Source of the DNA: [Leptolyngbya] sp. PCC 7376 | GTDB taxonomy: Bacteria; Cyanobacteriota; Cyanobacteriia; Cyanobacteriales; MRBY01 | Direction of reading: 5' to 3' | Assembly (NCBI RefSeq): GCF_000316605.1 | Contig: NC_019683.1 | Span: 4,758,036 to 4,822,035 of the forward strand | Length of the DNA: 64,000 nt | In this document: positions 17,722 to 25,743 of the stretch, piece by piece | Numbering within the stretch: the first letter of the stretch is position 1 | Layout of the letters: every line of letters starts with the position of its first letter | The notes under the pieces: model-generated | The model's input: only the letters and a program-made list of their open reading frames with translations | Database searches by the model: none | What the model was told of the DNA's origin: nothing | Program-made: the position numbers and the translations under genes

Positions 17722-18627
17722 CTAAAAAAGTCGTGGAATATTTAAAGAATAGGTGTTGACAGAGACCTGAGGTGGCGCACAAGCAATTCGAAAACCAACC
17801 GAATCTACCTGAAAGTCGAGATCGATAACGTATCGAAATGCTGACCGACAATATCTAGGGTGATTGAACCAGGAGCCGCCACGGAGCACTTTTGCCTCTT
17901 GATTTTCTGAGTGTTGCCATGCGCTAGCGTCCTGTGGAGCCTCTTCATAATTTCTGTGATAATCGTCTTCACACCACTCCCAGACATTACCGTGCATATC
18001 GTAGAGTTGAAAATTGTTTGAGTCGAAAGATCCTACGGGTGTTGTTCGTCCGCGAAATTTTTCTATAGTGTTATTACCGTAAACTTCGTTCGCATTGAAG
18101 TTCGCAATTTCGCCATTTATCGTTTGGCCGAAATGGAAAGATTTATAGTAATGCTTGTTCCAGTTTTCTGGGGTCATTTCCGCAGCCATATGTTTGCCTA
18201 CAACCCCACGACAGGAGTATTCCCACTCCGCCTCGGTCGGTAAACGATATTGGATTTTGGATTCTTTACTTAAGCGCGCACAAAATTCCTTCGCATCTAG
18301 CCATGACACTTGTTCAACGGGTAGATTATCTCCCTCAAACTTTGATGGCTTTGCGTCAAGTTCTCGCTCAATCGGTCTCCAGCCTGCCACAACTTTCCAC
18401 TGAGCTTGGGTTATTGGGTACTTACCAAGAAAAAATTCAGGCACTTCAACCCAGTGCTGGGGAGATTCGTTTTGGTACCAGTCATTGCCATATTCTTTCC
18501 GAAGTCTGTCTATTTCGGCTTCTGAGGTGCCCATCCAGAATCCACCTCCATCGATCTTTGTCATATCAATGGCGATTTCCTCTGGCTCCTCTACGAGGAT
18601 TTCTTTGTAGTGGATGATTTCTAACAT
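17722..18627 (-). CDS. SUMF1/FGE-domain protein (formylglycine-generating enzyme family)
   Basis: A 301-residue protein that is mostly a single SUMF1 domain: GGGFWMGTSEAE near residue 27, ESPQHWVEVPEFFLGKYPIT, LPVEQVSWLDAKEFC, YRLPTEAEWEY, GNVWEWCEDDY, LRGGSW and the terminal SVGFRIAC. True formylglycine-generating enzymes use two cysteines after the GGS motif. Here only the second remains (RYCRSAFR), so sulfatase activation is doubtful and another C-type-lectin-like or oxidative role is possible. No sulfatase is adjacent. It converges with the SagB-like gene with only 28 bp between the stop codons. Confidence 0.85.
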   Translation of the reverse strand: MLEIIHYKEILVEEPEEIAIDMTKIDGGGFWMGTSEAEIDRLRKEYGNDWYQNESPQHWVEVPEFFLGKYPITQAQWKVVAGWRPIERELDAKPSKFEGDNLPVEQVSWLDAKEFCARLSKESKIQYRLPTEAEWEYSCRGVVGKHMAAEMTPENWNKHYYKSFHFGQTINGEIANFNANEVYGNNTIEKFRGRTTPVGSFDSNNFQLYDMHGNVWEWCEDDYHRNYEEAPQDASAWQHSENQEAKVLRGGSWFNHPRYCRSAFRYVIDLDFQVDSVGFRIACAPPQVSVNTYSLNIPRLF

Positions 18628-18774
18628 GGAGTCTCAGAAGTAACAAGCATACTCTCTCAGCATATCGAACTCTTCAGTGCTGTAATCAAGAAAATGTAAT
18701 GAGTGACTTTACATAAATTTGCTTTCTTGATCAGCAAGCTTATGCAGTTTTGGTTAAACAAATGTTTGTCTAAG

Positions 18775-18821
18775 GGCATGGTCAACTTAAGTGAAAGGTT
18801 TTCACTTAAGTTGACCATGCC
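18775..18821. repeat. 47-bp perfect palindrome made of two IS6-type ends
   Basis: Two 22-bp arms (18775-18796 and 18800-18821) are exact inverted repeats around GGT. Each arm matches the terminal repeat of the IS6-family remnant at 15532/16004 apart from one base (GGCATGGTC here, GGCATTGTC there). It looks like a pair of abutted element ends with the interior lost, or a very small derivative of the same element. The IS1-family insertion starts only a few bases away. Confidence 0.85.
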
Positions 18822-18839
18822 TTTTAATCTAGGAGAGTT

Positions 18840-19256
18840 TCAATTCAGTAATGCTATACGCCAGTTGCGCAGTAAATTAATGCTTCCATTGACTCTGAAT
18901 TTTGCAAACAATGCCATAGTCAAGTCAACCATCTGTCTCGATTTTGAGACAACTTTCGTCCTGCGATGAAACCTAGCGAACCAATGGCGATTATCTGAAT
19001 TGTTTCTCTCAATTGCTATTGTCTCTTTCTTGCTAATGACATGAAAAGCATCTGGGTGATTCTCTAATAGCTGTTGATAGGGTTTCCAATTATCGGTGCA
19101 ATAGACAGTGATTTGCCATTGCGAGAACCGCTCTAGTAAATGACCTAAAGTTCGACTATCACGACTTCCCAATTCCCAGTCAATGAGTCGCCCAGTATTA
19201 CGGTCATATGCTTTCCAGACCCAAAGTTTGTTTTTTTCTCTTGGATAAAATGCCAT
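18840..19256 (-). CDS. IS1-family transposase, second frame (catalytic part)
   Basis: 138 codons encoding the C-terminal catalytic half of the IS1 transposase: REKNKLWVWKAYDRNTGRLI, the YCTDNWKPYQQLL block with one of the DDE acidic residues, and IERNNSDNRHWFARFHRRTK. It has no good ribosome-binding site of its own. Read through a -1 shift at the run of seven A on the minus strand (19231-19237), the upstream frame continues into this one, as in other IS1 elements where the fused protein is the active transposase. Confidence 0.88.
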   Translation of the reverse strand: MAFYPREKNKLWVWKAYDRNTGRLIDWELGSRDSRTLGHLLERFSQWQITVYCTDNWKPYQQLLENHPDAFHVISKKETIAIERNNSDNRHWFARFHRRTKVVSKSRQMVDLTMALFAKFRVNGSINLLRNWRIALLN

Positions 19257-19564
19257 AGCTCATCTAGCTCCACCACGACAGCAGACTCAGGAGTGGGCTT
19301 TTCATAATTGGCTTCACCGAAATCTCTTACCCAATTGAGCACTGATTGAGCTGATACACCGAGAATCTTGGCTGTCGCATTCATGGACATACCACTCATA
19401 TACATCAATACAGCTTCTAATTTCATCCAGAGAGGCTTCCCTCGTTCTTTCGAGAAGTTCGTAAATTGATAATTACACTGCTTACACTTAAATCGTTGAC
19501 GATTTTTAGCAAATCCACTTTTGATAATGTTTTGAGCGTTACATTGAGGACAATGAATTGTCAT
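19145..19564 (-). CDS. IS1-family transposase, first frame (InsA-like)
   Basis: 139 codons starting MTIHCPQCNAQNIIKSGF, with a CxxC...CxxC zinc finger (residues 5-29), then a helix-turn-helix (ATAKILGVSAQSVLNWVRDFG). It overlaps the catalytic frame by about 110 nt. The slippery run of seven A at 19231-19237 (minus strand, ...GAG AAA AAA AC...) is where a -1 shift would join the DNA-binding part to the catalytic part. If no shift occurs, this product alone is likely a DNA-binding inhibitor of transposition, as known for InsA. Confidence 0.88.
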   Translation of the reverse strand: MTIHCPQCNAQNIIKSGFAKNRQRFKCKQCNYQFTNFSKERGKPLWMKLEAVLMYMSGMSMNATAKILGVSAQSVLNWVRDFGEANYEKPTPESAVVVELDELWHFIQEKKTNFGSGKHMTVILGDSLTGNWEVVIVEL

Positions 19565-19701
19565 AGAGAGAATTTTAAGGAAACGACTCCCCCCATTTTG
19601 CTATAGCATTACCTACTTGAAACTCTCTAATCTAGATATAGACTTCTCTCTTCATTCTAAAACTATCCGGCCACTGCTACAGAAAGGATCGCTCAGATAA
19701 A

Positions 19702-19729
19702 TAAAAAACCGAGGAATTTAATTCCTCGG
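19702..19729 (-). terminator. Rho-independent terminator after fba
   Basis: Arms CCGAGGAAT (19709-19717) and ATTCCTCGG (19721-19729) are perfectly complementary around TTA. On the minus strand a run of six T follows (19703-19708). Confidence 0.85.
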
Positions 19730-19797
19730 CTCAACATAATCATGTAATTTCCAAAAGAAGCTGAAGATTAATAGCTTCAGTTCAACATAATTCTTAA

Positions 19798-20871
19798 TTA
19801 CGCTTTAACAGCAGCTTTAGCAGTGAGTTCACCGCTTGCATACTTCGCAGCAAAGTCATCAAGAGCGATTTGCTTGATCTTAGTACCTTGACCAGCACAC
19901 CAGAACTGTTGATAGCGATCGCTACAAACTTGTTGCATGTACTTGATAGAAGGCTTGAGGAAGTGGCGAGGATCGAAGTTCTTAGGATCCTTAGTAGCAG
20001 CTTCACGAATTGCAGCAGTGATTGCCAAACGGTTGTCAGTGTCGATGTTAACTTTGCGAACACCGCTCTTGATACCCTTTTGGATTTCTTCTACAGGTAC
20101 ACCATAAGTTTCAGGGATTGCACCGCCATGAGCATTGATCATGTCCAACCACTCTTGGGGTACGGAAGAAGAACCGTGCATTACCAAGTGAGTGTTGGGG
20201 AGACGATCGTGAATCTCAGCGATACGGCTGATAGCAAGAATTTCACCAGTAGGCTTACGAGTAAACTTGTATGCACCGTGGCTAGTACCAATTGCAACCG
20301 CAAGGGCATCAACCTGAGTACGCTCTACGAATTCAACAGCTTCATCAGGATCAGTGAGAAGTTGGTCTTTGCTGAGTGCGCCTTCAAAACCATGGCCGTC
20401 TTCTGCTTCACCCATGCCAGTTTCGAGGGAGCCGAGACAACCGAGTTCACCTTCTACAGATGCACCAACGGAGTGAGCAACCTTCACAACTTCAGCGGTA
20501 ACGCTAACGTTGTAGTCGAAGCTTGCGGGAGTCTTCGCATCTGCTTCGAGAGAACCATCCATCATTACGGAAGTAAAACCGTTACGGATAGCAGAGTAGC
20601 AAGTCGCAGGGCTGTTGCCGTGATCCTGGTGCATTGCTACGGGGATGTGGGGGTAGCTTTCTACTGCTGCGAGAACGAGGTGGCGGAGGAAGTTTTCGCC
20701 AGCATACTTACGCGCACCACGGGAAGCTTGGAGAATAACAGGGCTATTTGTCTCATCAGCAGCCTGCATGATGGACAGAATCTGTTCCATGTTGTTGACG
20801 TTGAATGCAGGAATGCCGTAGCCGTTCTCTGCCGCGTGATCTAAGAGCAGACGCATTGGGACGAGTGCCAT
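19798..20871 (-). CDS. fba: Fructose-bisphosphate aldolase class II
   Basis: A 357-residue class II (metal-dependent) aldolase of the Calvin-cycle subtype. The zinc-binding block [10 protein letters not shown], the [10 protein letters not shown] segment, the [13 protein letters not shown] motif and [12 protein letters not shown] are all present. It catalyses reversible condensation of glyceraldehyde-3-phosphate with dihydroxyacetone phosphate and, in cyanobacteria, also forms sedoheptulose-1,7-bisphosphate. Codon use is strongly biased, consistent with high expression. A strong terminator follows at 19702-19729, and an AGGAGG-like ribosome-binding site precedes the ATG. Confidence 0.96.
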   Translation of the reverse strand: MALVPMRLLLDHAAENGYGIPAFNVNNMEQILSIMQAADETNSPVILQASRGARKYAGENFLRHLVLAAVESYPHIPVAMHQDHGNSPATCYSAIRNGFTSVMMDGSLEADAKTPASFDYNVSVTAEVVKVAHSVGASVEGELGCLGSLETGMGEAEDGHGFEGALSKDQLLTDPDEAVEFVERTQVDALAVAIGTSHGAYKFTRKPTGEILAISRIAEIHDRLPNTHLVMHGSSSVPQEWLDMINAHGGAIPETYGVPVEEIQKGIKSGVRKVNIDTDNRLAITAAIREAATKDPKNFDPRHFLKPSIKYMQQVCSDRYQQFWCAGQGTKIKQIALDDFAAKYASGELTAKAAVKA

Positions 20872-21034
20872 AGATGTCCTCCTATATTACTTGCTTATTT
20901 TTGGCTTTTTATTGTCAAGAAAGTTAATTCTCTTATTTGTCAATATTAAGATACATTTACCTTTTTGACGAATGGATTTATACAGTTTGGTAGATTTGTT
21001 AGCGATCGCCTCAAGTCCATAAATTTTGGTTATT

Positions 21035-21988
21035 TCAAGACCCAAGATTAATTCTGACTTGGCGAGATTGATTTCCAGCCAAATTATGGGCGCTAAATCG
21101 CATCTGTCGAGCGGCAGCGATCGCCTTATTATCGAGAGCGCCATTCCCACTGGAAGAGACAATACTGGCTGCAACAACTGAGCCGGACTGACTAATTTCC
21201 ACACGCACGATCACCACGCCACTTTGGCCATTGAGATCACCACGGCGATCGCCACAACCTTGAACGCAATTAATTGGTGCGGGAGCCGGTGGAGGTGGAG
21301 CTGGTGGCGGAGGAGCAGGACGAGGTGCTGGTGGAGCGGGTCTAGGCGCAGGCGGAGAAGCTGAACTTGGAGGACGTGGTGATGGAGAGGGCTTCGGTGA
21401 TGGTGCTGGTGGACTTGGTACTGGCGAAGCAGGAACAGGCTTAGGCGAGGGAGGACTGGGTCTTGGAGATGGAGAAGCTGGTTTTGGTGAAGGGGTCGGA
21501 GTGGCTGAGGCTGGAGGTGATGGAGTCGGTACCGAGGGAGGTGTTGGCGTTGGCACTCGGGATGGTGAGGGGCTAGGACTAACAGTCTGTTTTTTTGTTG
21601 GAGCTGGATTAGGGAATGGCTGCGGGGATGGAGATCGCCGATTCTGAGTGGTACTAGGTGTCTGTGTCGCAGGAGATTTAGAGCGAGCAGAGCTGGAGTT
21701 CTGAGATGTTTGTCGGGAAGGAGTTGGCGAGGATTGTGGTTCGGCGATCGCCTGCTGCGGTTGAGATGTCGGAGCGAGGGGAGAGTCTGGTGGAACTGGC
21801 GAAGGAGAAGGGGTCAAAACTTCTTCCTGCCACAACACCACCTCAATAGGTTGTAGCTCCACTTGTTTTTGTTTTAGTTCTTGTCGAGTTGAAGCGATCG
21901 CCACATAGAGACCAATCAATCCACCATGGACAATAAAAGAAAACGCCAAACCACCCACCAGCCCAAAAGGATGGCGAAATTCCCCCAT
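21035..21988 (-). CDS. TonB-family energy transducer with long proline-rich spacer
   Basis: From the ATG at 21988 the protein is 317 residues; an upstream GTG (22027) would add 13. One N-terminal transmembrane segment (GLAFSFIVHGGLIGLYVAI) is followed by a very proline-rich region of roughly 150 residues (PTPSP, SPKP, PAPRP units). The C-terminal TonB-like domain reads GVVIVRVEISQSGSVVAAS and IVSSSGNGALDNKAIAAARQ. TonB proteins couple inner-membrane proton-motive force to outer-membrane transporters. No exbB, exbD or receptor gene is adjacent. It lies 64 bp downstream of smpB on the same strand. Confidence 0.88.
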   Translation of the reverse strand: MGEFRHPFGLVGGLAFSFIVHGGLIGLYVAIASTRQELKQKQVELQPIEVVLWQEEVLTPSPSPVPPDSPLAPTSQPQQAIAEPQSSPTPSRQTSQNSSSARSKSPATQTPSTTQNRRSPSPQPFPNPAPTKKQTVSPSPSPSRVPTPTPPSVPTPSPPASATPTPSPKPASPSPRPSPPSPKPVPASPVPSPPAPSPKPSPSPRPPSSASPPAPRPAPPAPRPAPPPPAPPPPAPAPINCVQGCGDRRGDLNGQSGVVIVRVEISQSGSVVAASIVSSSGNGALDNKAIAAARQMRFSAHNLAGNQSRQVRINLGS

Positions 21989-22052
21989 TGCAGTCAGCTC
22001 TTTCTTTTTAGCTCTAAGCACCAGCACCCTTTATATCAGACAAAAGAAGACC

Positions 22053-22520
22053 CTAACGATGTTTAAGAGCTCGTGCCATATCCCGCTTATCCTGACGACG
22101 CTTAATGGTTTCGCGCTTATCGTGGAGCTTTTTACCACGTCCTAAACCTAAACTCAGTTTGACCAAGCTTCCCTTCATATACATCTTTAAAGGAATCAAA
22201 GATAAACCTTTCTGCTCCAGCTGACCAATCAGACGCCGAATTTCTTTCTTATGTAATAACAACTTCCGATCACGCTTCGGCTCATGATTAAAATATTGCG
22301 CACTCATGTTGTAGGGCGAAATATGCACATTCAGTAACCAAGCCTCACTATTACGAATGAGGACATAGCCATCTCGTAAATTAACTTTCCCAGCGCGAAT
22401 AGACTTTACCTCTGTCCCCACTAAGCTAATACCAGCCTCTAGCGTTTCGAGAATTTCGTATCTGAACCGAGCCTGGCGATTATCACTGACTAATTTAATT
22501 GCTTTTTTCGACTCTGCCAT
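22053..22520 (-). CDS. smpB: SsrA-binding protein SmpB
   Basis: From the ATG at 22518-22520 the protein begins [19 protein letters not shown], which matches the family start; the open frame extends seven codons further but without family conservation. At 155 residues it has normal length. Hallmarks are [20 protein letters not shown], the [19 protein letters not shown] block, the [14 protein letters not shown] segment and the basic C-terminal [12 protein letters not shown] tail that enters the ribosome. SmpB binds tmRNA and is needed for rescue of stalled ribosomes. No tmRNA gene is visible in this window. Confidence 0.95.
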   Translation of the reverse strand: MAESKKAIKLVSDNRQARFRYEILETLEAGISLVGTEVKSIRAGKVNLRDGYVLIRNSEAWLLNVHISPYNMSAQYFNHEPKRDRKLLLHKKEIRRLIGQLEQKGLSLIPLKMYMKGSLVKLSLGLGRGKKLHDKRETIKRRQDKRDMARALKHR

Positions 22521-22672
22521 AGGTACTCGGAAAATGGACAACGACGCAAAAAAAATACGCGATTATCAATCCTAACAAATTCCTTTGCTAGGACTCTATC
22601 GCCAATACAAGACTTTGTAGATTCACAAGAACCCTGAAGACAAAAAAGCAAAGCATCAAACAGTTGCATATT

Positions 22673-22700
22673 TGACATATTCAATTTTATTTTGTATTAT
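22673..22700 (+). promoter_or_regulatory. Candidate sigma-70-type promoter for the riboswitch/DUF4278 unit
   Basis: TTGACA at 22673-22678, a 16-nt spacer, and TATTAT at 22695-22700. Transcription would begin near 22707, just before the riboswitch. The -10 element overlaps the NtcA box. Confidence 0.55.
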
Positions 22701-22707
22701 TTTATAC
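22694..22707 (+). promoter_or_regulatory. NtcA box (GTA-N8-TAC)
   Basis: GTA at 22694-22696 and TAC at 22705-22707 are separated by exactly eight bases, the NtcA consensus. Because it overlaps the proposed -10 element rather than sitting near -41, NtcA would be expected to repress here. That position is known for nitrogen-excess genes such as the glutamine synthetase inactivating factors. Confidence 0.6.
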
Positions 22708-22723
22708 AGAAAGCAAAATAAGA

Positions 22724-22799
22724 CGTTCATCTCTCTTTGCTAATGATTTTTTGAATTCGCGAGAAGAGACGGAAGTAAGGAAACATCCCGAAGGAACGC
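22724..22799 (+). ncRNA. Glutamine riboswitch (glnA / Downstream-peptide class)
   Basis: The element begins CGTTCAT (22724-22730) and ends with the conserved segments GAGACGGAAGTAAGG (22766-22780) and CCCGAAGGAACGC (22787-22799). CGTTC pairs with GAACG (22794-22798) to close the structure. This is the recognisable core of the glutamine-binding glnA/Downstream-peptide aptamers. It lies in the 5' leader of a short gene, the usual setting of the Downstream-peptide class. Directly after it CCTCA (22801-22805) is complementary to TGAGG (22826-22830) of the ribosome-binding site, a possible expression platform (inference). Confidence 0.85.
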
Positions 22800-22840
22800 A
22801 CCTCATCAACAACTAAACATAATTTTGAGGAGCTAATATC

Positions 22841-23014
22841 ATGAAATTCTCTTACAGAGGCATTCATTTCGACCGTAACCCAGTGACTGTTGAAGCGGAA
22901 GAAGGCAAGACTATCGGCAAATACCGTGGTTCTGAACTCCATGCTCACACTCCGAAGAAGCGCTTGAATGTTGTTCACCACAAAAATCTCAAGTACCGTG
23001 GCGCAAGCTACTAG
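22841..23014 (+). CDS. 57-aa DUF4278 protein under a glutamine riboswitch (PirA-like candidate)
   Basis: The ATG at 22841 follows a good ribosome-binding site GAGGAG (22827-22832). The 57-residue product starts MKFSYRGIHFDRNPV and contains three YRG motifs (YRGIHF, KYRGSEL, KYRGASY), the pattern of the short cyanobacterial DUF4278 family. The gene follows an NtcA box and a glutamine riboswitch, so it should be expressed when nitrogen is plentiful. In Synechocystis a short protein controlled in the same manner, PirA, interacts with PII and tunes arginine synthesis. Orthology with PirA is inference from architecture and size, not from alignment. Confidence 0.85.
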   Translation: MKFSYRGIHFDRNPVTVEAEEGKTIGKYRGSELHAHTPKKRLNVVHHKNLKYRGASY

Positions 23015-23232
23015 ATTCTGAAGCAGTCTCGAAAGACGTTTAGAAAAAAAGAGAAAATTTAAGTTTTAGAGAGTAGGAAGATAAATTCTTGCTCTCATTT
23101 TTTATGCGAATTTAGTGATTTATGATGGAAGCGAAAGTTTAGGAATCATGGCGATCGCCGCAGTTTATTTTTTTCCGCTATCGTTCAGCTTTTTTATACA
23201 ATAAATCTTTCTGATTTTTAAGGGATATTCTG

Positions 23233-24294
23233 TTGGGTCAAACGTTTGAGAATCAAAAGGATTGGCTAAAGTTACAAACATATCTACATAATGTCGTCAC
23301 CCCTATAGCAGAAGAGCTTGATCAAAATCCTCAGGTGCTCGGGGAATGTTTACAGAGATTAGGCGATCGCCACCTCCTTGGGTTAAAAGTAACGACGGAA
23401 TTTGGTGGGTCGGGATTTTCCTCACTCGAATATGGATTAGCTGTCACTGAAATTGCAAGAGCATCGGGGATGCTGGCTTTTTTGCAAACGCAACATCAAA
23501 GTGCCGCTGGCATGATTGCTCGATTCGGATCAGATTCCCAACGGCAATGGTTGCCGCAATTAGTTACTGGAGCGATAAAAATTGGGGTTGGATTTTCCCA
23601 TCTACGTCGTTCGGGAGAACCAATGGTACAGGCAATCCCAACTGATGATGGCTACCTGCTTACGGGCACAATTCCATGGATTACAGGATATGGTTTCTTT
23701 GAAAGGGCGATCGCCGGAGCCACTTTACCGAACGGCGATGAACTATACGGCTTTATCCCTCTCAAACAAACAAAACAAAACACTGGCGGAAAAATCGACT
23801 GCGGTGAACCATTACCTTTAGCGGCGATGGGGATGAGCCAAACAGTGGTGGTAATGCTAGACCAATGGCAACTCACTAAAGATGAGATTTTAGTCATTAA
23901 ACCTGCTGGCAGTATCCAGAAAGGCGATCGCAAAAATGTATTAAAGCATGGCTTTTTTGCCCTCGGCTGTGCCTATGGCTGCTTAGATTTCCTTCAACAA
24001 AAATTAGAACCTTCCCAATTCAATCCTTTAAAAACTCGCCTAACTCAACTACGAGACGAGATGGTTAAAGCGAGTCAAGAATTAGACTCTAATTTTGAAC
24101 AACAACTGGCACTGAGAATTCAGGTGGTGGCAATCGCCCAAGAATATGCCCAGATTGCTCTCATTAGTTCTGGGGGAGCCGGAAATCTCCTGAGTCATCC
24201 CGCACAACGACTGTACCGAGAAGCCCTAATGTTTAGTGTTTTTGGGCAAACTTCAACAATTCGCAACGCAACATTACAAACATTGATCGGCTAA
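23233..24294 (+). CDS. Acyl-CoA dehydrogenase-family flavoprotein
   Basis: A 353-residue protein with a TTG start preceded by AAGGGA at suitable distance. N-terminal helical domain (TPIAEELDQNPQVLGECL), the VTEFGGSGFSSLEYGLAVTEIAR block, the middle beta domain (VGFSHLRRSGEPM, LLTGTIPWITGYGFF), and a C-terminal helical domain ending LYREALMFSVFGQTSTIR. In true acyl-CoA dehydrogenases the last block is usually YEGT with a catalytic Glu; here it is FGQT. The protein may therefore be a monooxygenase-type or otherwise altered member. It stands alone, with no beta-oxidation genes nearby. Confidence 0.8.
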   Translation: MGQTFENQKDWLKLQTYLHNVVTPIAEELDQNPQVLGECLQRLGDRHLLGLKVTTEFGGSGFSSLEYGLAVTEIARASGMLAFLQTQHQSAAGMIARFGSDSQRQWLPQLVTGAIKIGVGFSHLRRSGEPMVQAIPTDDGYLLTGTIPWITGYGFFERAIAGATLPNGDELYGFIPLKQTKQNTGGKIDCGEPLPLAAMGMSQTVVVMLDQWQLTKDEILVIKPAGSIQKGDRKNVLKHGFFALGCAYGCLDFLQQKLEPSQFNPLKTRLTQLRDEMVKASQELDSNFEQQLALRIQVVAIAQEYAQIALISSGGAGNLLSHPAQRLYREALMFSVFGQTSTIRNATLQTLIG

Positions 24295-24331
24295 AAAATC
24301 CCACGATATACTGAGTATCCAGCAAATTAAC

Positions 24332-24403
24332 GCGGGTGTAGTTCAGTGGTAGAACGTCAGCTTCCCAAGCTGAATGTCGTGGGTTCGAATCCCATCATCC
24401 GCT
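24332..24403 (+). tRNA. tRNA-Gly(CCC)
   Basis: A 72-nt cloverleaf. Acceptor GCGGGTG pairs with CATCCGC (one G-T), the D arm is GTTC/GAAC, the anticodon stem is TCAGC/GCTGA with loop TTCCCAA giving anticodon CCC, and the T arm is GTGGG-TTCGAAT-CCCAT. The 3' CCA is not encoded. It reads GGG glycine codons. Confidence 0.95.
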
Positions 24404-24465
24404 TCCAAAATTCTTTATTGCTCCCGTAGAAATTCAAGGAGAGAATTCCTACAGCTGAGCTGGTT

Positions 24466-25677
24466 TTAGGCAAGAACAGCAGGTTCAGCTTTCTCTGTAA
24501 AGATATGAGCAATGACATCTTCAACCACTTTGTCGGGGGTTGACGCACCAGAGGTGATACCAATTTTGAGCTTGCCAGAAGGTAACCAATTATCTTGGGT
24601 CGTAATGTCTTCGCCTAACGGTTTGTGCTCAATGCGATTATCCGCGAGGAGGCGATCGCCACTATCGATGTGATAGGACGGAATTTTGTAGTCAACGGCA
24701 ATTTCCTGGAGGTGAGTTGTATTAGAAGAATTAAAACCACCGATCACAACCATCAGATCAAGGTCTTCTTTAACGAGATCGAACATCGCATCCTGACGCT
24801 CTTGGGTGGCATCACAGATCGTATTAAAGCTCATAAAATGTTGATTCAATTCCGTTGGCCCAAACTTTTCAAGCATTGTCTGTTCAAAAAGTTTACCCAT
24901 CTGCTCAGTTTCGCTCTTGAGCATCGTCGTTTGATTCGCTACGCCCACACGTTCTAAATCAATCTCAGGGTCAAAGCCTTCAGAATAGGCATTTTTGAAT
25001 TTGTCTAAAAACGCTTGGCGATCGCCGCCATTCAGGATGTAATCACGCACATAATTGGCTTCGTCGAGATTAAGCAAAACGAGATATTTTCCAGCAAAAG
25101 AGCTGGTAGCAACCGTTTCTTCATGCTTGTATTTACCATGGATGAGAGACGTATAGTCTTGTTTTTTATGCTTTTCGACAGAAGTCCAAACCTTGGATAC
25201 CCAAGGACAAGTTGTATCGACAATCGTACAACCACGGTTATTAAGCAGTTCCATTTCCTGAACCGTTGCACCGAAAGCAGGCAGAATCACGACATCACCC
25301 TGCGTCACACCACTAAAATCTTTTTCGCCATTGATCACATCAATAAAATGCACATTCATATCCCGCAGACGGTTATTAACGGAGGGATTATGAATGATTT
25401 CATTTGTGACCCAAATTTTCTCCGTGGGGAAATGTTTGCGTGTTTCATAGGCCATTGCCACTGCTCGTTCCACACCCCAGCAAAAGCCAAAAGCTTCAGC
25501 AAGGTAAATCGTTGCATCACCACGCGTAAGACTGTAATTATTGTCTCGAATTTCTTGGATTAAGCCACTTTGATACTCGCTGTTCATCATGTCAGCGACT
25601 TCATCTTCATGCCCAAAGCCACGACGGTGATAATTATCGGAATGGTTAAGGGAACGTTTAAAGGCTCTGGTATCCAT
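24466..25677 (-). CDS. ispH: 4-hydroxy-3-methylbut-2-enyl diphosphate reductase
   Basis: A 403-residue IspH of the longer cyanobacterial/plant type. The three cluster-binding cysteines lie in [30 protein letters not shown] and [27 protein letters not shown] and [15 protein letters not shown] are also diagnostic. The enzyme performs the last step of the methylerythritol phosphate pathway, reducing HMBPP to IPP and DMAPP with a 4Fe-4S cluster fed by ferredoxin, and so supplies carotenoids, the phytyl chain of chlorophyll, and quinones. It is an isolated gene; the tRNA-Gly lies just beyond its stop codon on the other strand. Confidence 0.96.
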   Translation of the reverse strand: MDTRAFKRSLNHSDNYHRRGFGHEDEVADMMNSEYQSGLIQEIRDNNYSLTRGDATIYLAEAFGFCWGVERAVAMAYETRKHFPTEKIWVTNEIIHNPSVNNRLRDMNVHFIDVINGEKDFSGVTQGDVVILPAFGATVQEMELLNNRGCTIVDTTCPWVSKVWTSVEKHKKQDYTSLIHGKYKHEETVATSSFAGKYLVLLNLDEANYVRDYILNGGDRQAFLDKFKNAYSEGFDPEIDLERVGVANQTTMLKSETEQMGKLFEQTMLEKFGPTELNQHFMSFNTICDATQERQDAMFDLVKEDLDLMVVIGGFNSSNTTHLQEIAVDYKIPSYHIDSGDRLLADNRIEHKPLGEDITTQDNWLPSGKLKIGITSGASTPDKVVEDVIAHIFTEKAEPAVLA

Positions 25678-25743
25678 AGGGCAACAATCAACTACAAACT
25701 TTCAGAAAAGATCATAACGAATTCTCGACCCTATCCGTAATAT

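Larger units (their letters stand above)
18833..19627 (-). mobile_element. Intact IS1-family insertion sequence with 8-bp target duplication
   Basis: The ends are imperfect 26-bp inverted repeats starting GAGAGTTTCA (18833-18858 and 19602-19627). The element is 795 bp and carries two overlapping transposase frames. It is flanked by a perfect 8-bp direct repeat TAATCTAG at 18825-18832 and 19628-19635, a duplication size normal for IS1. The intact ends and duplication indicate a fairly recent insertion. Joining the flanks restores one uninterrupted stretch between the IS6-end palindrome and the fba terminator. Confidence 0.93.

Noticed and set aside
19870-20844. A 324-codon open frame on the plus strand opposite fba
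   Set aside because: It is an antisense shadow of the highly codon-biased fba gene, with no recognisable domain and no ribosome-binding site.
20887-21204. A 105-codon minus-strand frame overlapping the TonB-like gene
   Set aside because: It is out of frame with the TonB domain and has no independent features.
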